DNA of 13,937 bases from positions 1-13,937 of the forward strand of contig SYEI01000186.1 of the NCBI GenBank assembly GCA_005800865.1, in the 5' to 3' direction. The position numbers and the translations under genes were made by a program. Positions 7,855-13,937 of this stretch are shown piece after piece (position 1 is the stretch's first letter; the number at the start of each line of letters is the position of its first letter). Source of the DNA: Bacteroidota bacterium (GTDB lineage Bacteria; Bacteroidota; Bacteroidia; B-17B0; Aurantibacillaceae). The notes under the pieces are model-generated. The model was given only the letters and a program-made list of their open reading frames with translations, was not told the DNA's origin and did not search any database.

Positions 7855-7892
7855 CACCCGAATTTTAAAGCTTACAAATACCTTTTTTCGTA

Positions 7893-9122
7893 ATGACTAG
7901 TAAAATTAATACATACAAGCGCTTTACAAGTATCTTTTTATTGATATTTTCCCTATTTATTGGGTTTTCTAATAATTTATCGGCTTCTGAACCTCTAGAG
8001 GACACTATTGAGCATGGTCATTCTGCAGACACTGCGGTTGCAGCTCATGATGCCCATGGACATGATGCTCACGAAGCTAATGGTCCAATCGACATTTCTG
8101 CTATTGCCATTGAACACGTTTCTGATTCTCACTCTTGGCATTTTTGGGGTGAAGGTCATGATGCAGTTGCTGCTCCATTACCAGTTATTTTAAAAGGGAA
8201 TAATGGTATTGTGTTTTTTATGTCATCAGAATTTCACCATGATAATGAAGGAAAAACCATCGTTGAAAAAAACGGAGAGCGTTTTGTGATGTTTGAAGAA
8301 AAAGTATATTACGCTAATGAAACACCAAACGAATATGGTCAATACGTTACGTTAACAATTGATGAAAAAGAAGTAAGTGTTTCAAACGCTGCTCCATTAG
8401 ATTTTTCAATCACTAAAAACGTAGCTCAGATGTTTATTTCGGTGATTGTTATTATGTGGATATTTATGTCAATTGCTAAAGCTTACAAAACACAAGGCGT
8501 TACATCTGCACCAAGAGGAAAACAATCATTTTTTGAGCCATTAATTTTGTTTGTACGTGATGATATCGCTAAAGGAAACATTGGACATGGTTCTGAAAAA
8601 TTCGTTCCTTATTTGTTGACGGTTTTCTTCATGATTTTAATTAATAACGTGTTTGGTATGATTCCAATTGGAGCTAACTTAACAGGTAATATCGCTTTCA
8701 CTTTAGTATTATCAGTTGCTACTATGATAGTAACTAATATTAACGGTAACAAAAACTACTGGTCTCACATTTTCTTGCCACATGCTCCAAAAGCAATTTG
8801 GCCAATTTTAATTCCTATTGAAGTGGTAGGTATCTTAACTAAGCCTTTCGCCTTAATGATGCGTTTATTTGCTAACATGACAGCAGGACACATTATCATT
8901 ATTTCATTAGTAGGTTTAATTTTCGTTTTCAAAACTATTTACATTGCACCAGTATCTGTAGCATTTGCTTTATTTATTGATGTATTAGAATGTTTAGTAG
9001 CATTTTTACAAGCGTATGTATTTACGATGTTAACCGCTTTATTTATTGGTTCGGCAGTAGCTGACCATAACGAAGACGGGGCTCATACAACGGATGATGA
9101 TCACGCAACAGCAGGACACTAA
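7893..9122 (+). CDS. atpB: ATP synthase Fo subunit a, with signal peptide and His-rich N-terminal extension
   Basis: Subunit a of the Fo motor forms the proton half-channels beside the c-ring. At 409 residues it is much longer than the roughly 270 of E. coli. The excess is N-terminal: a signal peptide (1 to about 31, ending LSAS) and a periplasmic domain of about 140 residues opening with a His/Asp/Ala-rich stretch (H41, H43, H52, H55, H57, H60). Membrane helices begin near residue 175. The essential arginine is R324 in MMRLFANMTAGH, and the conserved Gln of the last helix is Q373 in FLQAYVF. The E. coli Glu219/His245 pair appears exchanged as H333/E366, as in mitochondrial subunit a. A short acidic/His-rich tail ends the protein (392-409). 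It is the first gene of the operon, 41 nt before atpE. The start at 7893 is supported by the signal peptide and the upstream promoter. Confidence 0.95.
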   Translation: MTSKINTYKRFTSIFLLIFSLFIGFSNNLSASEPLEDTIEHGHSADTAVAAHDAHGHDAHEANGPIDISAIAIEHVSDSHSWHFWGEGHDAVAAPLPVILKGNNGIVFFMSSEFHHDNEGKTIVEKNGERFVMFEEKVYYANETPNEYGQYVTLTIDEKEVSVSNAAPLDFSITKNVAQMFISVIVIMWIFMSIAKAYKTQGVTSAPRGKQSFFEPLILFVRDDIAKGNIGHGSEKFVPYLLTVFFMILINNVFGMIPIGANLTGNIAFTLVLSVATMIVTNINGNKNYWSHIFLPHAPKAIWPILIPIEVVGILTKPFALMMRLFANMTAGHIIIISLVGLIFVFKTIYIAPVSVAFALFIDVLECLVAFLQAYVFTMLTALFIGSAVADHNEDGAHTTDDDHATAGH

Positions 9123-9163
9123 GAATTTAAAGATTAATTAATAACCAATAAAAACAAAGAAAA

Positions 9164-9370
9164 ATGACAGGTAGTATCGCAGCAATCGGAGCAGGCTTAG
9201 CAGTAATAGGCGCTGGTATCGGTATCGGACAAATTGGTGGACACGCAATGGATGCCATTGCACGTCAACCAGAAGCTACTTCGAAAATTCAAACAGCTAT
9301 GATCATCGCGGCAGCCCTTGTAGAAGGTGTTGCATTATTCGGTGTAGTAGTTGCTTTAATGTCGAAGTAA
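9164..9370 (+). CDS. atpE: ATP synthase Fo subunit c
   Basis: This 68-residue proteolipid forms the rotating c-ring. It has two helices (about 4-32 and 43-66) joined by the conserved polar loop ARQPEA (33-38). The first helix has the glycine-repeat packing motif (AGAGIGIGQIGG region). The ion-carrying carboxylate is Glu54 in AALVEGVALFG. Aligned by eye on the ARQPEA loop with the Na+-binding c subunit of Ilyobacter, the S66, T67 and Y70 equivalents are Gly55, Val56 and Phe59, and the Gln32 position is hydrophobic. This points to proton rather than sodium coupling. It lies 41 nt after atpB, and a perfect 16-bp hairpin begins 13 nt after its stop. That hairpin may help produce the extra c copies the ring needs. 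Confidence 0.97.
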   Translation: MTGSIAAIGAGLAVIGAGIGIGQIGGHAMDAIARQPEATSKIQTAMIIAAALVEGVALFGVVVALMSK

Positions 9371-9382
9371 TCTTCAACAAAC

Positions 9383-9419
9383 AAACCAAAGCTATTACGG
9401 TTGGTAATAGCTTTGGTTT
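9383..9419 (+). promoter_or_regulatory. Perfect 16-bp hairpin in the atpE–atpF intergenic region
   Basis: The left arm 9383-9398 (AAACCAAAGCTATTAC) and right arm 9404-9419 are perfectly complementary around a 5-nt loop (GGTTG). The 3' flank is AAATTAAAAAA, not a U-run, so it is not a canonical intrinsic terminator. Likely roles are stabilising the 3' end of an atpB-atpE processing product or attenuating transcription into atpF. Either would raise atpE expression relative to downstream genes. The structure is seen directly; the function is inferred. Confidence 0.75.
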
Positions 9420-9490
9420 AAATTAAAAAATCACCTCTGTGTAATAACAGAATAAAATATAGTACAAAAACCGCATTTAATTTTTAAAAG

Positions 9491-10006
9491 ATGACAAGTA
9501 CATTCATTTTAGCAAGTTTAATTGAACCAGCAATTGGTTTAATATTTTGGACAACCATTACCTTTATTTTATTATTGGTATTATTAGGCAAATTTGCTTG
9601 GAAACCAATTTTAACAGCTATTAAAACTCGTGAAAAAGGAATTGAAGATGCTTTAGCAAGCGCAGAAAACGCCTTAAACGATATGCGTGAGTTAAAATCT
9701 AATAACGAAAAGATTTTAGCAGAAGCTCGTGCCGAGCGTGATAACTTATTAAAAGAAGCACGCGATACAAAAGATGCAATCATTGCTGAAGCAAAAGCTA
9801 AATCTCAAGCAGAAGCGGATCGTATTATGTCATCTGCTCGTGAACAAATCACTAACGAAAAAAATGCAGCAGTTGCTGAATTAAAAAATCAAGTAGCTAC
9901 TTTATCAATTGAAATCGCTGAGAAAATTTTACGCAGCGAATTATCAAGCGATGAAAAACAAAAAGCATTAGTAAACAACTTAATGAAAGACGTAAACCTT
10001 AACTAA
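9491..10006 (+). CDS. atpF: ATP synthase Fo subunit b (peripheral stalk)
   Basis: Subunit b, 171 residues, links the membrane sector to F1 as the stator. One transmembrane helix (about 14-34) is followed by FAWKPILTAIKTREKGIEDAL, the conserved membrane-exit and dimerisation region. A long Ala/Glu/Lys-rich helix then runs from about 45 to 150 (e.g. AEARAERDNLLKEARDTKD, AEAKAKSQAEADRI), as expected for the right-handed coiled-coil stalk. The C-terminal part (SIEIAEKILRSELSSDEKQ) matches the delta-binding end. Length is close to the usual 155-170. It is separated from atpE by 120 nt containing the hairpin, the longest gap in the operon. Its stop lies 2 nt before the atpH start, so translation of the two is probably coupled. 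Confidence 0.95.
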   Translation: MTSTFILASLIEPAIGLIFWTTITFILLLVLLGKFAWKPILTAIKTREKGIEDALASAENALNDMRELKSNNEKILAEARAERDNLLKEARDTKDAIIAEAKAKSQAEADRIMSSAREQITNEKNAAVAELKNQVATLSIEIAEKILRSELSSDEKQKALVNNLMKDVNLN

Positions 10007-10008
10007 TC

Positions 10009-10548
10009 ATGATAGTTGCATCAAGATACGCTAAATCATTACTCGACTTATCAGTTGAAAAAGGCCAATTAGAGGCTGTTTATGCTGATATGCTTCAAGT
10101 AAAAGATGTATGCGAAAACTCTAGAGAATTTATTACTTTTTTAAATAGCCCTATCATTAAATCTGACAAAAAAATTGCGACTATTAAAGCAGTTTTTGAT
10201 GGAAAGTTTAATGCAATTACTTCTGGATTTTTAACTATCGTAGCTTCTAAAAGAAGAGAGAATGTTATCCCAGAAATGGCAAATGAATTTATTGAGCAAT
10301 ACCGTTCTCACAAAAATATTTTAACAGCAGTAGTTACATCGGCTAACGGCTTAGATGCTGCTACTAAACAAAAAGCATTAGATTTAGTAAAATCTCAATT
10401 AAGCGGAGAAGTTGAATTGGTAGAGAAAGTTGACGCGAATATCATTGGAGGATTTATTTTAAAAATTGGCGATAAACAATTAGATAAATCGGTTGCTCGT
10501 CAGTTATCGAACTTGAAAAAAGAATTAACAAACAAAGCATTAAATTAA
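10009..10548 (+). CDS. atpH: ATP synthase F1 subunit delta
   Basis: Subunit delta (OSCP equivalent), 179 residues, caps the F1 head and holds the peripheral stalk. The N-terminal helical domain opens with the family pattern ASRYAKSLLDLSVEKGQLE (4-22). Its middle contains FLNSPIIKSDKKIATIKAVF (44-63). The C-terminal domain holds the conserved VDANIIGGFILKIGDKQLDKS motif (about 140-160), followed by a final helix. Length matches the family (about 175-185). It starts 2 nt after the atpF stop and ends 19 nt before atpA, placing it between b and alpha as in standard bacterial operons. Confidence 0.95.
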   Translation: MIVASRYAKSLLDLSVEKGQLEAVYADMLQVKDVCENSREFITFLNSPIIKSDKKIATIKAVFDGKFNAITSGFLTIVASKRRENVIPEMANEFIEQYRSHKNILTAVVTSANGLDAATKQKALDLVKSQLSGEVELVEKVDANIIGGFILKIGDKQLDKSVARQLSNLKKELTNKALN

Positions 10549-10567
10549 TAATTAACCATACAATAAA

Positions 10568-12145
10568 ATGGCTGAAGTAAAACCAGCAGAAGTATCTGCA
10601 ATTTTAAGACAACAATTATCAGGTTTCAAATCGGAAGCTGAATTAGAAGAAGTTGGATCTGTATTACAAGTAGGTGATGGTATCGCTCGTATTTACGGTT
10701 TATCTAAAGTTCAATCAGGTGAGTTGATTGAATTTGAAACAGGTTTACAAGGAATTGTATTAAACTTGGAAGAAGATAACGTAGGTGCCGTATTATTAGG
10801 TGCAAGTACTGGAATTAGCGAAGGCTCTTCAGTAAAACGTACTGGTCGTATTGCTTCTATCAAAGTTGGTGAAGGAATGTTAGGTCGTGTTATCGATACT
10901 TTAGGAAATCCTATTGATGGTAAAGGACCAATTCAAGGTGTAACTTACGAATTACCTTTAGAGCGTAAAGCTCCAGGTGTAATCTACCGTCAGCCAGTTA
11001 CTGAGCCTTTACAAACAGGTATCAAAGCAATTGACGCGATGATTCCAATTGGACGTGGACAACGTGAGTTAATCATTGGTGACCGTCAAACTGGTAAAAC
11101 TACAGTAGCGTTAGATACTATTATCAATCAAAAAGAATTTTATGATGCAGGAAAACCTGTATTCTGTATATATGTAGCAATTGCTCAAAAAGGTTCTACT
11201 GTTGCGAACGTTGTTCGTACGTTAGAAGAAAATGGCGCAATGGCTTATACAGTGGTAGTTGCGGCTAACGCTTCTGATCCTGCTCCGATGCAATTCTACG
11301 CTCCATTTGCTGGTGCAGCAGTGGGTGAATTCTTTAGAGATACTGGTCGTCCAGCGTTAATTGTATATGATGATTTATCTAAACAAGCTGTAGCTTACCG
11401 TGAGGTATCATTATTATTACGTCGTCCTCCTGGACGTGAGGCGTATCCTGGTGACGTTTTCTACCTTCACAGTAGATTATTAGAACGTGCTGCTAAAATC
11501 AATGCTTCTGATGATATCGCTCGTAACATGAATGATTTACCTGAGTCTTTAAAACCGATTGTTAAAGGAGGTGGTTCATTAACAGCTTTACCAATTATTG
11601 AAACACAAGCAGGTGACGTTTCTGCATACATTCCAACAAACGTAATTTCGATTACGGATGGACAAATTTTCTTAGAGTCAAATTTATTTAACTCTGGTGT
11701 TCGTCCAGCAATTAACGTAGGTATTTCTGTATCTCGTGTTGGTGGTAATGCTCAAATTAAATCGATGAAAAAAGTAGCAGGTACTTTAAAATTAGATCAA
11801 GCTCAATACCGCGAATTAGAAGCGTTTGCAAAGTTTGGTTCTGACTTAGATGCTGCAACAAAATCAGTATTAGATAAAGGTGCTCGTAACGTGGAAATAT
11901 TGAAACAAGCTAACGCTTCTCCACTACGTGTTGAACAACAAATTGCTATTATTTACTTAGGAACTAAAAACTTATTACGTAACGTTCCAGTAAATAGAGT
12001 AAAAGAATTTGAAAAAGAATTCTTAGATGTTTGCGAGCGTAAAAACAAAGAGCAATTAGATGCTTTAAAAGCAGGTAAATTTGATGATTCGATTACAAGT
12101 GTGTTAGAAGCAACTGCAAAAGAATTATCAGCTAAGTATAATTAA
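10568..12145 (+). CDS. atpA: ATP synthase F1 subunit alpha
   Basis: Subunit alpha, 525 residues, forms the non-catalytic nucleotide sites of the alpha3beta3 head and donates the arginine finger to the catalytic sites. An N-terminal delta-binding helix (1-25) precedes the beta-barrel (about 28-97, with VLQVGDGIARIYGL). The nucleotide-binding domain has Walker A GDRQTGKT (171-178) and Walker B ALIVYDDL (263-270). The alpha/beta signature PAINVGISVS (380-389) is followed by the arginine finger R390 in SRVGG. A helical C-terminal domain completes it. Gln173 in the P-loop is characteristic of alpha as opposed to beta. Length is slightly above the E. coli value (513). Codon use is strongly biased (CGT, GGT, TTA), as expected for a highly expressed gene. 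A palindromic repeat fills the 64-nt gap to atpG. Confidence 0.98.
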   Translation: MAEVKPAEVSAILRQQLSGFKSEAELEEVGSVLQVGDGIARIYGLSKVQSGELIEFETGLQGIVLNLEEDNVGAVLLGASTGISEGSSVKRTGRIASIKVGEGMLGRVIDTLGNPIDGKGPIQGVTYELPLERKAPGVIYRQPVTEPLQTGIKAIDAMIPIGRGQRELIIGDRQTGKTTVALDTIINQKEFYDAGKPVFCIYVAIAQKGSTVANVVRTLEENGAMAYTVVVAANASDPAPMQFYAPFAGAAVGEFFRDTGRPALIVYDDLSKQAVAYREVSLLLRRPPGREAYPGDVFYLHSRLLERAAKINASDDIARNMNDLPESLKPIVKGGGSLTALPIIETQAGDVSAYIPTNVISITDGQIFLESNLFNSGVRPAINVGISVSRVGGNAQIKSMKKVAGTLKLDQAQYRELEAFAKFGSDLDAATKSVLDKGARNVEILKQANASPLRVEQQIAIIYLGTKNLLRNVPVNRVKEFEKEFLDVCERKNKEQLDALKAGKFDDSITSVLEATAKELSAKYN

Positions 12146-12203
12146 GAAGTTAGAATTAAGAAGTCAGATTTATAAACTTTAAATCTGACTTCTAAAATCT
12201 TAA
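12142..12203. repeat. Nested palindromic/direct repeat between atpA and atpG
   Basis: A perfect 14-bp stem (12159-12172 with 12180-12193) encloses a 7-nt loop. The left arm is preceded by a near-copy of itself: TTAAGAAGTTAGA (12142-12154) and TTAAGAAGTCAGA (12156-12168) differ at one base. The first copy can also pair imperfectly (11 of 13) with 12191-12203. AAGT(C/T)AGA-type repeats of this sort recur between genes in Bacteroidota (recollection). The atpA stop overlaps the left end, and the hairpin ends 16 nt before the atpG start. No U-run follows. Confidence 0.65.
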
Positions 12204-12209
12204 ATAAAC

Positions 12210-13088
12210 ATGCCAAATTTAAAAGAAGTAAGAAATAGAATTGTATCCGTTGGTTCAACCATGCAGATTACGAGTGCCATGAAAATGGTGAGTGCTGCTA
12301 AATTGAAACGCGCGCAAGATGCAATTACGCAAATGCGTCCTTACGCTAACAAATTGCAAGAAATTTTACAAAACGTAAGTTCAAGTTTGGATACTTCTGA
12401 AAATGCTTACGCACGTAAATCTGCACCAAAAAACGTATTATTAATTGCCATTTCTTCTAATCGTGGATTAGCAGGTGGTTTTAATGCAAACGTGATTAAA
12501 AAGACTTGGAATTTAATTAATAACGAATACAATGGATGTACAATTACTGTATTACCAATAGGTAAAAAAGTAACGGATGCATTTAAACGTACAGATTATA
12601 TTATTCATGGTTCTCATTTACCACATAATGTAAACGAAGTATTTGATAATTTGAATTATAATACAGTTGCACCAATTGCCGAAAGAGTAATGGATGCCTT
12701 TGTATTAAAAGATTTTGATAAAGTGGTGTTGGTATACAACCAATTTAAAAATGCAGCCGTACAGATTGTGCAAGCTGAACAATTTTTGCCAGTTGAAGCA
12801 ACTGCATCTGCAGGCACATCATCAAATACAGATTACATTTTTGAACCAAGCAAAGAATTTATCGTAAGCGATTTAATTCCTCGTTCTTTAAAAACACAAT
12901 TCTATAAAGCATTATTAGATTCATTAGCGTCTGAGCATGGTGCTCGTATGACTGCGATGCACAAAGCAACTGATAATGCGAAAGATATGTTGCGTGACTT
13001 GAAAATTAGTTATAACAAAGCTCGTCAAACAGCTATTACAACTGAGATTTTAGAAATCGTTGCAGGTGCTGAAGCACTAAACGGATAA
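12210..13088 (+). CDS. atpG: ATP synthase F1 subunit gamma
   Basis: Subunit gamma, 292 residues, is the central rotor shaft of F1. The N-terminal helix carries NLKEVRNRIVSVGSTMQITS, then AMKMVSAAKLKRAQ (to 36), the conserved part that lies in the alpha3beta3 cavity. The Rossmann-like middle contains ISSNRGLAGGFNANV. The C-terminal helix carries SLASEHGARMTAMHKATDNA and the family signature ITTEILEIVAGAEA (276-289). Length is near the family norm (about 285-295). It is the last gene of this operon and is followed by a strong terminator. The atpD (beta) and atpC (epsilon) genes do not follow, so they must lie elsewhere, as in many Bacteroidota. Confidence 0.97.
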   Translation: MPNLKEVRNRIVSVGSTMQITSAMKMVSAAKLKRAQDAITQMRPYANKLQEILQNVSSSLDTSENAYARKSAPKNVLLIAISSNRGLAGGFNANVIKKTWNLINNEYNGCTITVLPIGKKVTDAFKRTDYIIHGSHLPHNVNEVFDNLNYNTVAPIAERVMDAFVLKDFDKVVLVYNQFKNAAVQIVQAEQFLPVEATASAGTSSNTDYIFEPSKEFIVSDLIPRSLKTQFYKALLDSLASEHGARMTAMHKATDNAKDMLRDLKISYNKARQTAITTEILEIVAGAEALNG

Positions 13089-13106
13089 TTAAAATATTTT
13101 TCATGT

Positions 13107-13139
13107 AAAAAACCCTTTACCATTGGTAGAGGGTTTTTT
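13107..13139 (+). terminator. Intrinsic terminator of the atp operon
   Basis: A long stem pairs 13107-13121 with 13125-13139 around a 3-nt loop (ATT). It contains CCC/GGG and one G-U pair. Its outer edge is A6/T7, which gives the U-tract. It starts 18 nt after the atpG stop. Confidence 0.92.
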
Positions 13140-13223
13140 TGTATCAGCATAGCAATCCTGTTTTTTGTGCATGTTTAACGATTGATTAATGTCATAAATA
13201 CACAAAATATCATTTATAATGCT

Positions 13224-13231
13224 CACCTTTG
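13224..13231 (+). promoter_or_regulatory. Putative -7 element for the desaturase gene
   Basis: CACCTTTG differs by one base from TAnnTTTG and sits 22 nt before the desaturase ATG. The flank TTTGTACCCGAA mirrors TTTGCACCCGAA at the atp promoter. No TTG is found at the expected -33 spacing. Confidence 0.4.
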
Positions 13232-13253
13232 TACCCGAACTAAAACCACTACA

Positions 13254-13937
13254 ATGATTATTCTATTATTCTTAATATTACACTGGTACCTTTCTCTTTT
13301 CGGACAAACATTTTTCTTACACCGCTATAGTGCACATAAAATGTTTACCATGAATAAATTTTGGGAAAAATTCTTTTATATTTTTTCTTGGGTTACACAA
13401 GGCTCTTCGTATTTAAATGCACGTGCTTATGCGATTTTACACCGTATGCACCATGCTTATAGCGATACTGAAAAAGATCCACACACACCACACTTTTTTA
13501 AAGATGTGTACACGATGATGATGCACACTAAAAAAATATATAATGATGTATTAAATAAACGTGTTGTAATTGAAGAAAAATTTGACCGTAATTTTCCTGA
13601 ATACCCAGCCATTGATAAAGTAGCGGATAGTTGGTTTACACGAATTGGATTTGGTACATTGTACTTTGTAGTGTATTTGTTAGTTTTTATTTACGTACCA
13701 GGTTATCATTGGACCATATTTTTATTATTACCAATCCATTTTTTAATGGGACCAATACAAGGTGCTATTGTAAATTGGGCAGGACATAAATACGGTTACC
13801 GTAACTTTGAAGAAGGTGATAAATCAAAAAACACCTTGTTTTGGGATTTTTTATTAATGGGAGAGTTATTTCAAAACAACCATCACCATGCAGGAGCAAA
13901 ACCAAACTTTGCTGCTAAGTGGTTTGAATTTGACCCA
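13254..13937 (+). CDS. Membrane fatty acyl(-CoA) desaturase, partial (3' end beyond the window)
   Basis: An open frame of 228 codons starts with ATG (MIILLFLILHWYLSLFG) and runs off the window without a stop. It is a di-iron integral-membrane desaturase, introducing a double bond into acyl chains and so affecting membrane fluidity. The histidine boxes are visible: HRYSAH (23-28, HX4H), HRMHH (HX2HH, about 63-67) and QNNHHHAG near residue 210, where the usual first His of HX2HH is Gln. The additional family motif N-W-A-G-H-K-Y-G-Y-R, with an extra metal-ligand His, precedes the third box. Hydrophobic segments lie at 1-18, around 40 and across about 133-175. The gene is separated from atpG by a terminator and has its own promoter-like element, so it is not part of the atp operon. 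Substrate and regiospecificity cannot be told. Confidence 0.88.
   Translation, partial: MIILLFLILHWYLSLFGQTFFLHRYSAHKMFTMNKFWEKFFYIFSWVTQGSSYLNARAYAILHRMHHAYSDTEKDPHTPHFFKDVYTMMMHTKKIYNDVLNKRVVIEEKFDRNFPEYPAIDKVADSWFTRIGFGTLYFVVYLLVFIYVPGYHWTIFLLLPIHFLMGPIQGAIVNWAGHKYGYRNFEEGDKSKNTLFWDFLLMGELFQNNHHHAGAKPNFAAKWFEFDP

Noticed and set aside
9433..9450. Second small hairpin (TCTGT/ACAGA) before atpF
   Set aside because: A stem of five pairs is not distinguishable from chance in the intergenic region, unlike the 16-bp hairpin upstream of it.
9484..9783. 99-codon minus-strand frame over atpF
   Set aside because: It is the complement of the Ala/Lys-rich coiled-coil coding region of atpF, a typical shadow.
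1..13937. Mobile element, CRISPR array, tRNA, defence or phage system
   Set aside because: I looked for transposase-like frames, spaced direct repeats, cloverleaf sequences and known defence domains and found none. All long frames are accounted for by recognisable or conserved families.

Overview
The window is AT-rich chromosomal DNA from a member of the Bacteroidota. The evidence is a type IX secretion (T9SS) cargo with a C-terminal sorting domain, a PorW/SprE-type lipoprotein, bactofilin–AtpZ–AtpI-like genes beside an ATP synthase operon, promoter-like TAnnTTTG elements, and weak or absent Shine-Dalgarno sequences. It resembles Flavobacteriia or a close relative, but the order and genus cannot be fixed from the sequence alone.

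Layout. (1) 1-1825, minus strand: a secreted seven-repeat beta-propeller protein with a T9SS sorting tail, bounded by hairpin terminators. (2) 1826-3013, minus strand: an exported papain-fold (C1B, bleomycin-hydrolase-like) cysteine peptidase. (3) 3095-6834, minus strand: a compact operon, in transcription order porW/sprE lipoprotein, bactofilin, AtpZ (overlapping the bactofilin gene by 41 nt) and a four-helix AtpI-like protein. (4) 6889-7764, plus strand: a divergent membrane-anchored M23 (LytM) metallopeptidase with all metal ligands present. (5) 7893-13088, plus strand: atpB-atpE-atpF-atpH-atpA-atpG, encoding the a, c, b, delta, alpha and gamma subunits, closed by a strong intrinsic terminator. 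The beta and epsilon genes are not here. (6) From 13254, plus strand: a membrane fatty acyl desaturase that runs off the window.

How it fits together. Genes of group 5 build the membrane ring, stalks and part of the catalytic head of a proton-type F1Fo ATP synthase. AtpZ and the AtpI-like protein are expected assembly or ion-supply accessories. PorW is a T9SS component, and the first gene encodes a T9SS client. In related genomes, as I recall them, M23–porW–bactofilin–atpZ–atpI-like runs directly into atpB. Here the whole block is in the opposite orientation, so the accessories face away from atpB and the M23 gene abuts it. This looks like a local inversion.

I saw no CRISPR array, tRNA, rRNA, insertion sequence, phage gene or defence system, and no gene-free stretch over 300 bases. 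Nothing amounts to a convincing undescribed system. The most notable non-coding signals are a perfect 16-bp hairpin between atpE and atpF and a nested palindromic repeat between atpA and atpG.
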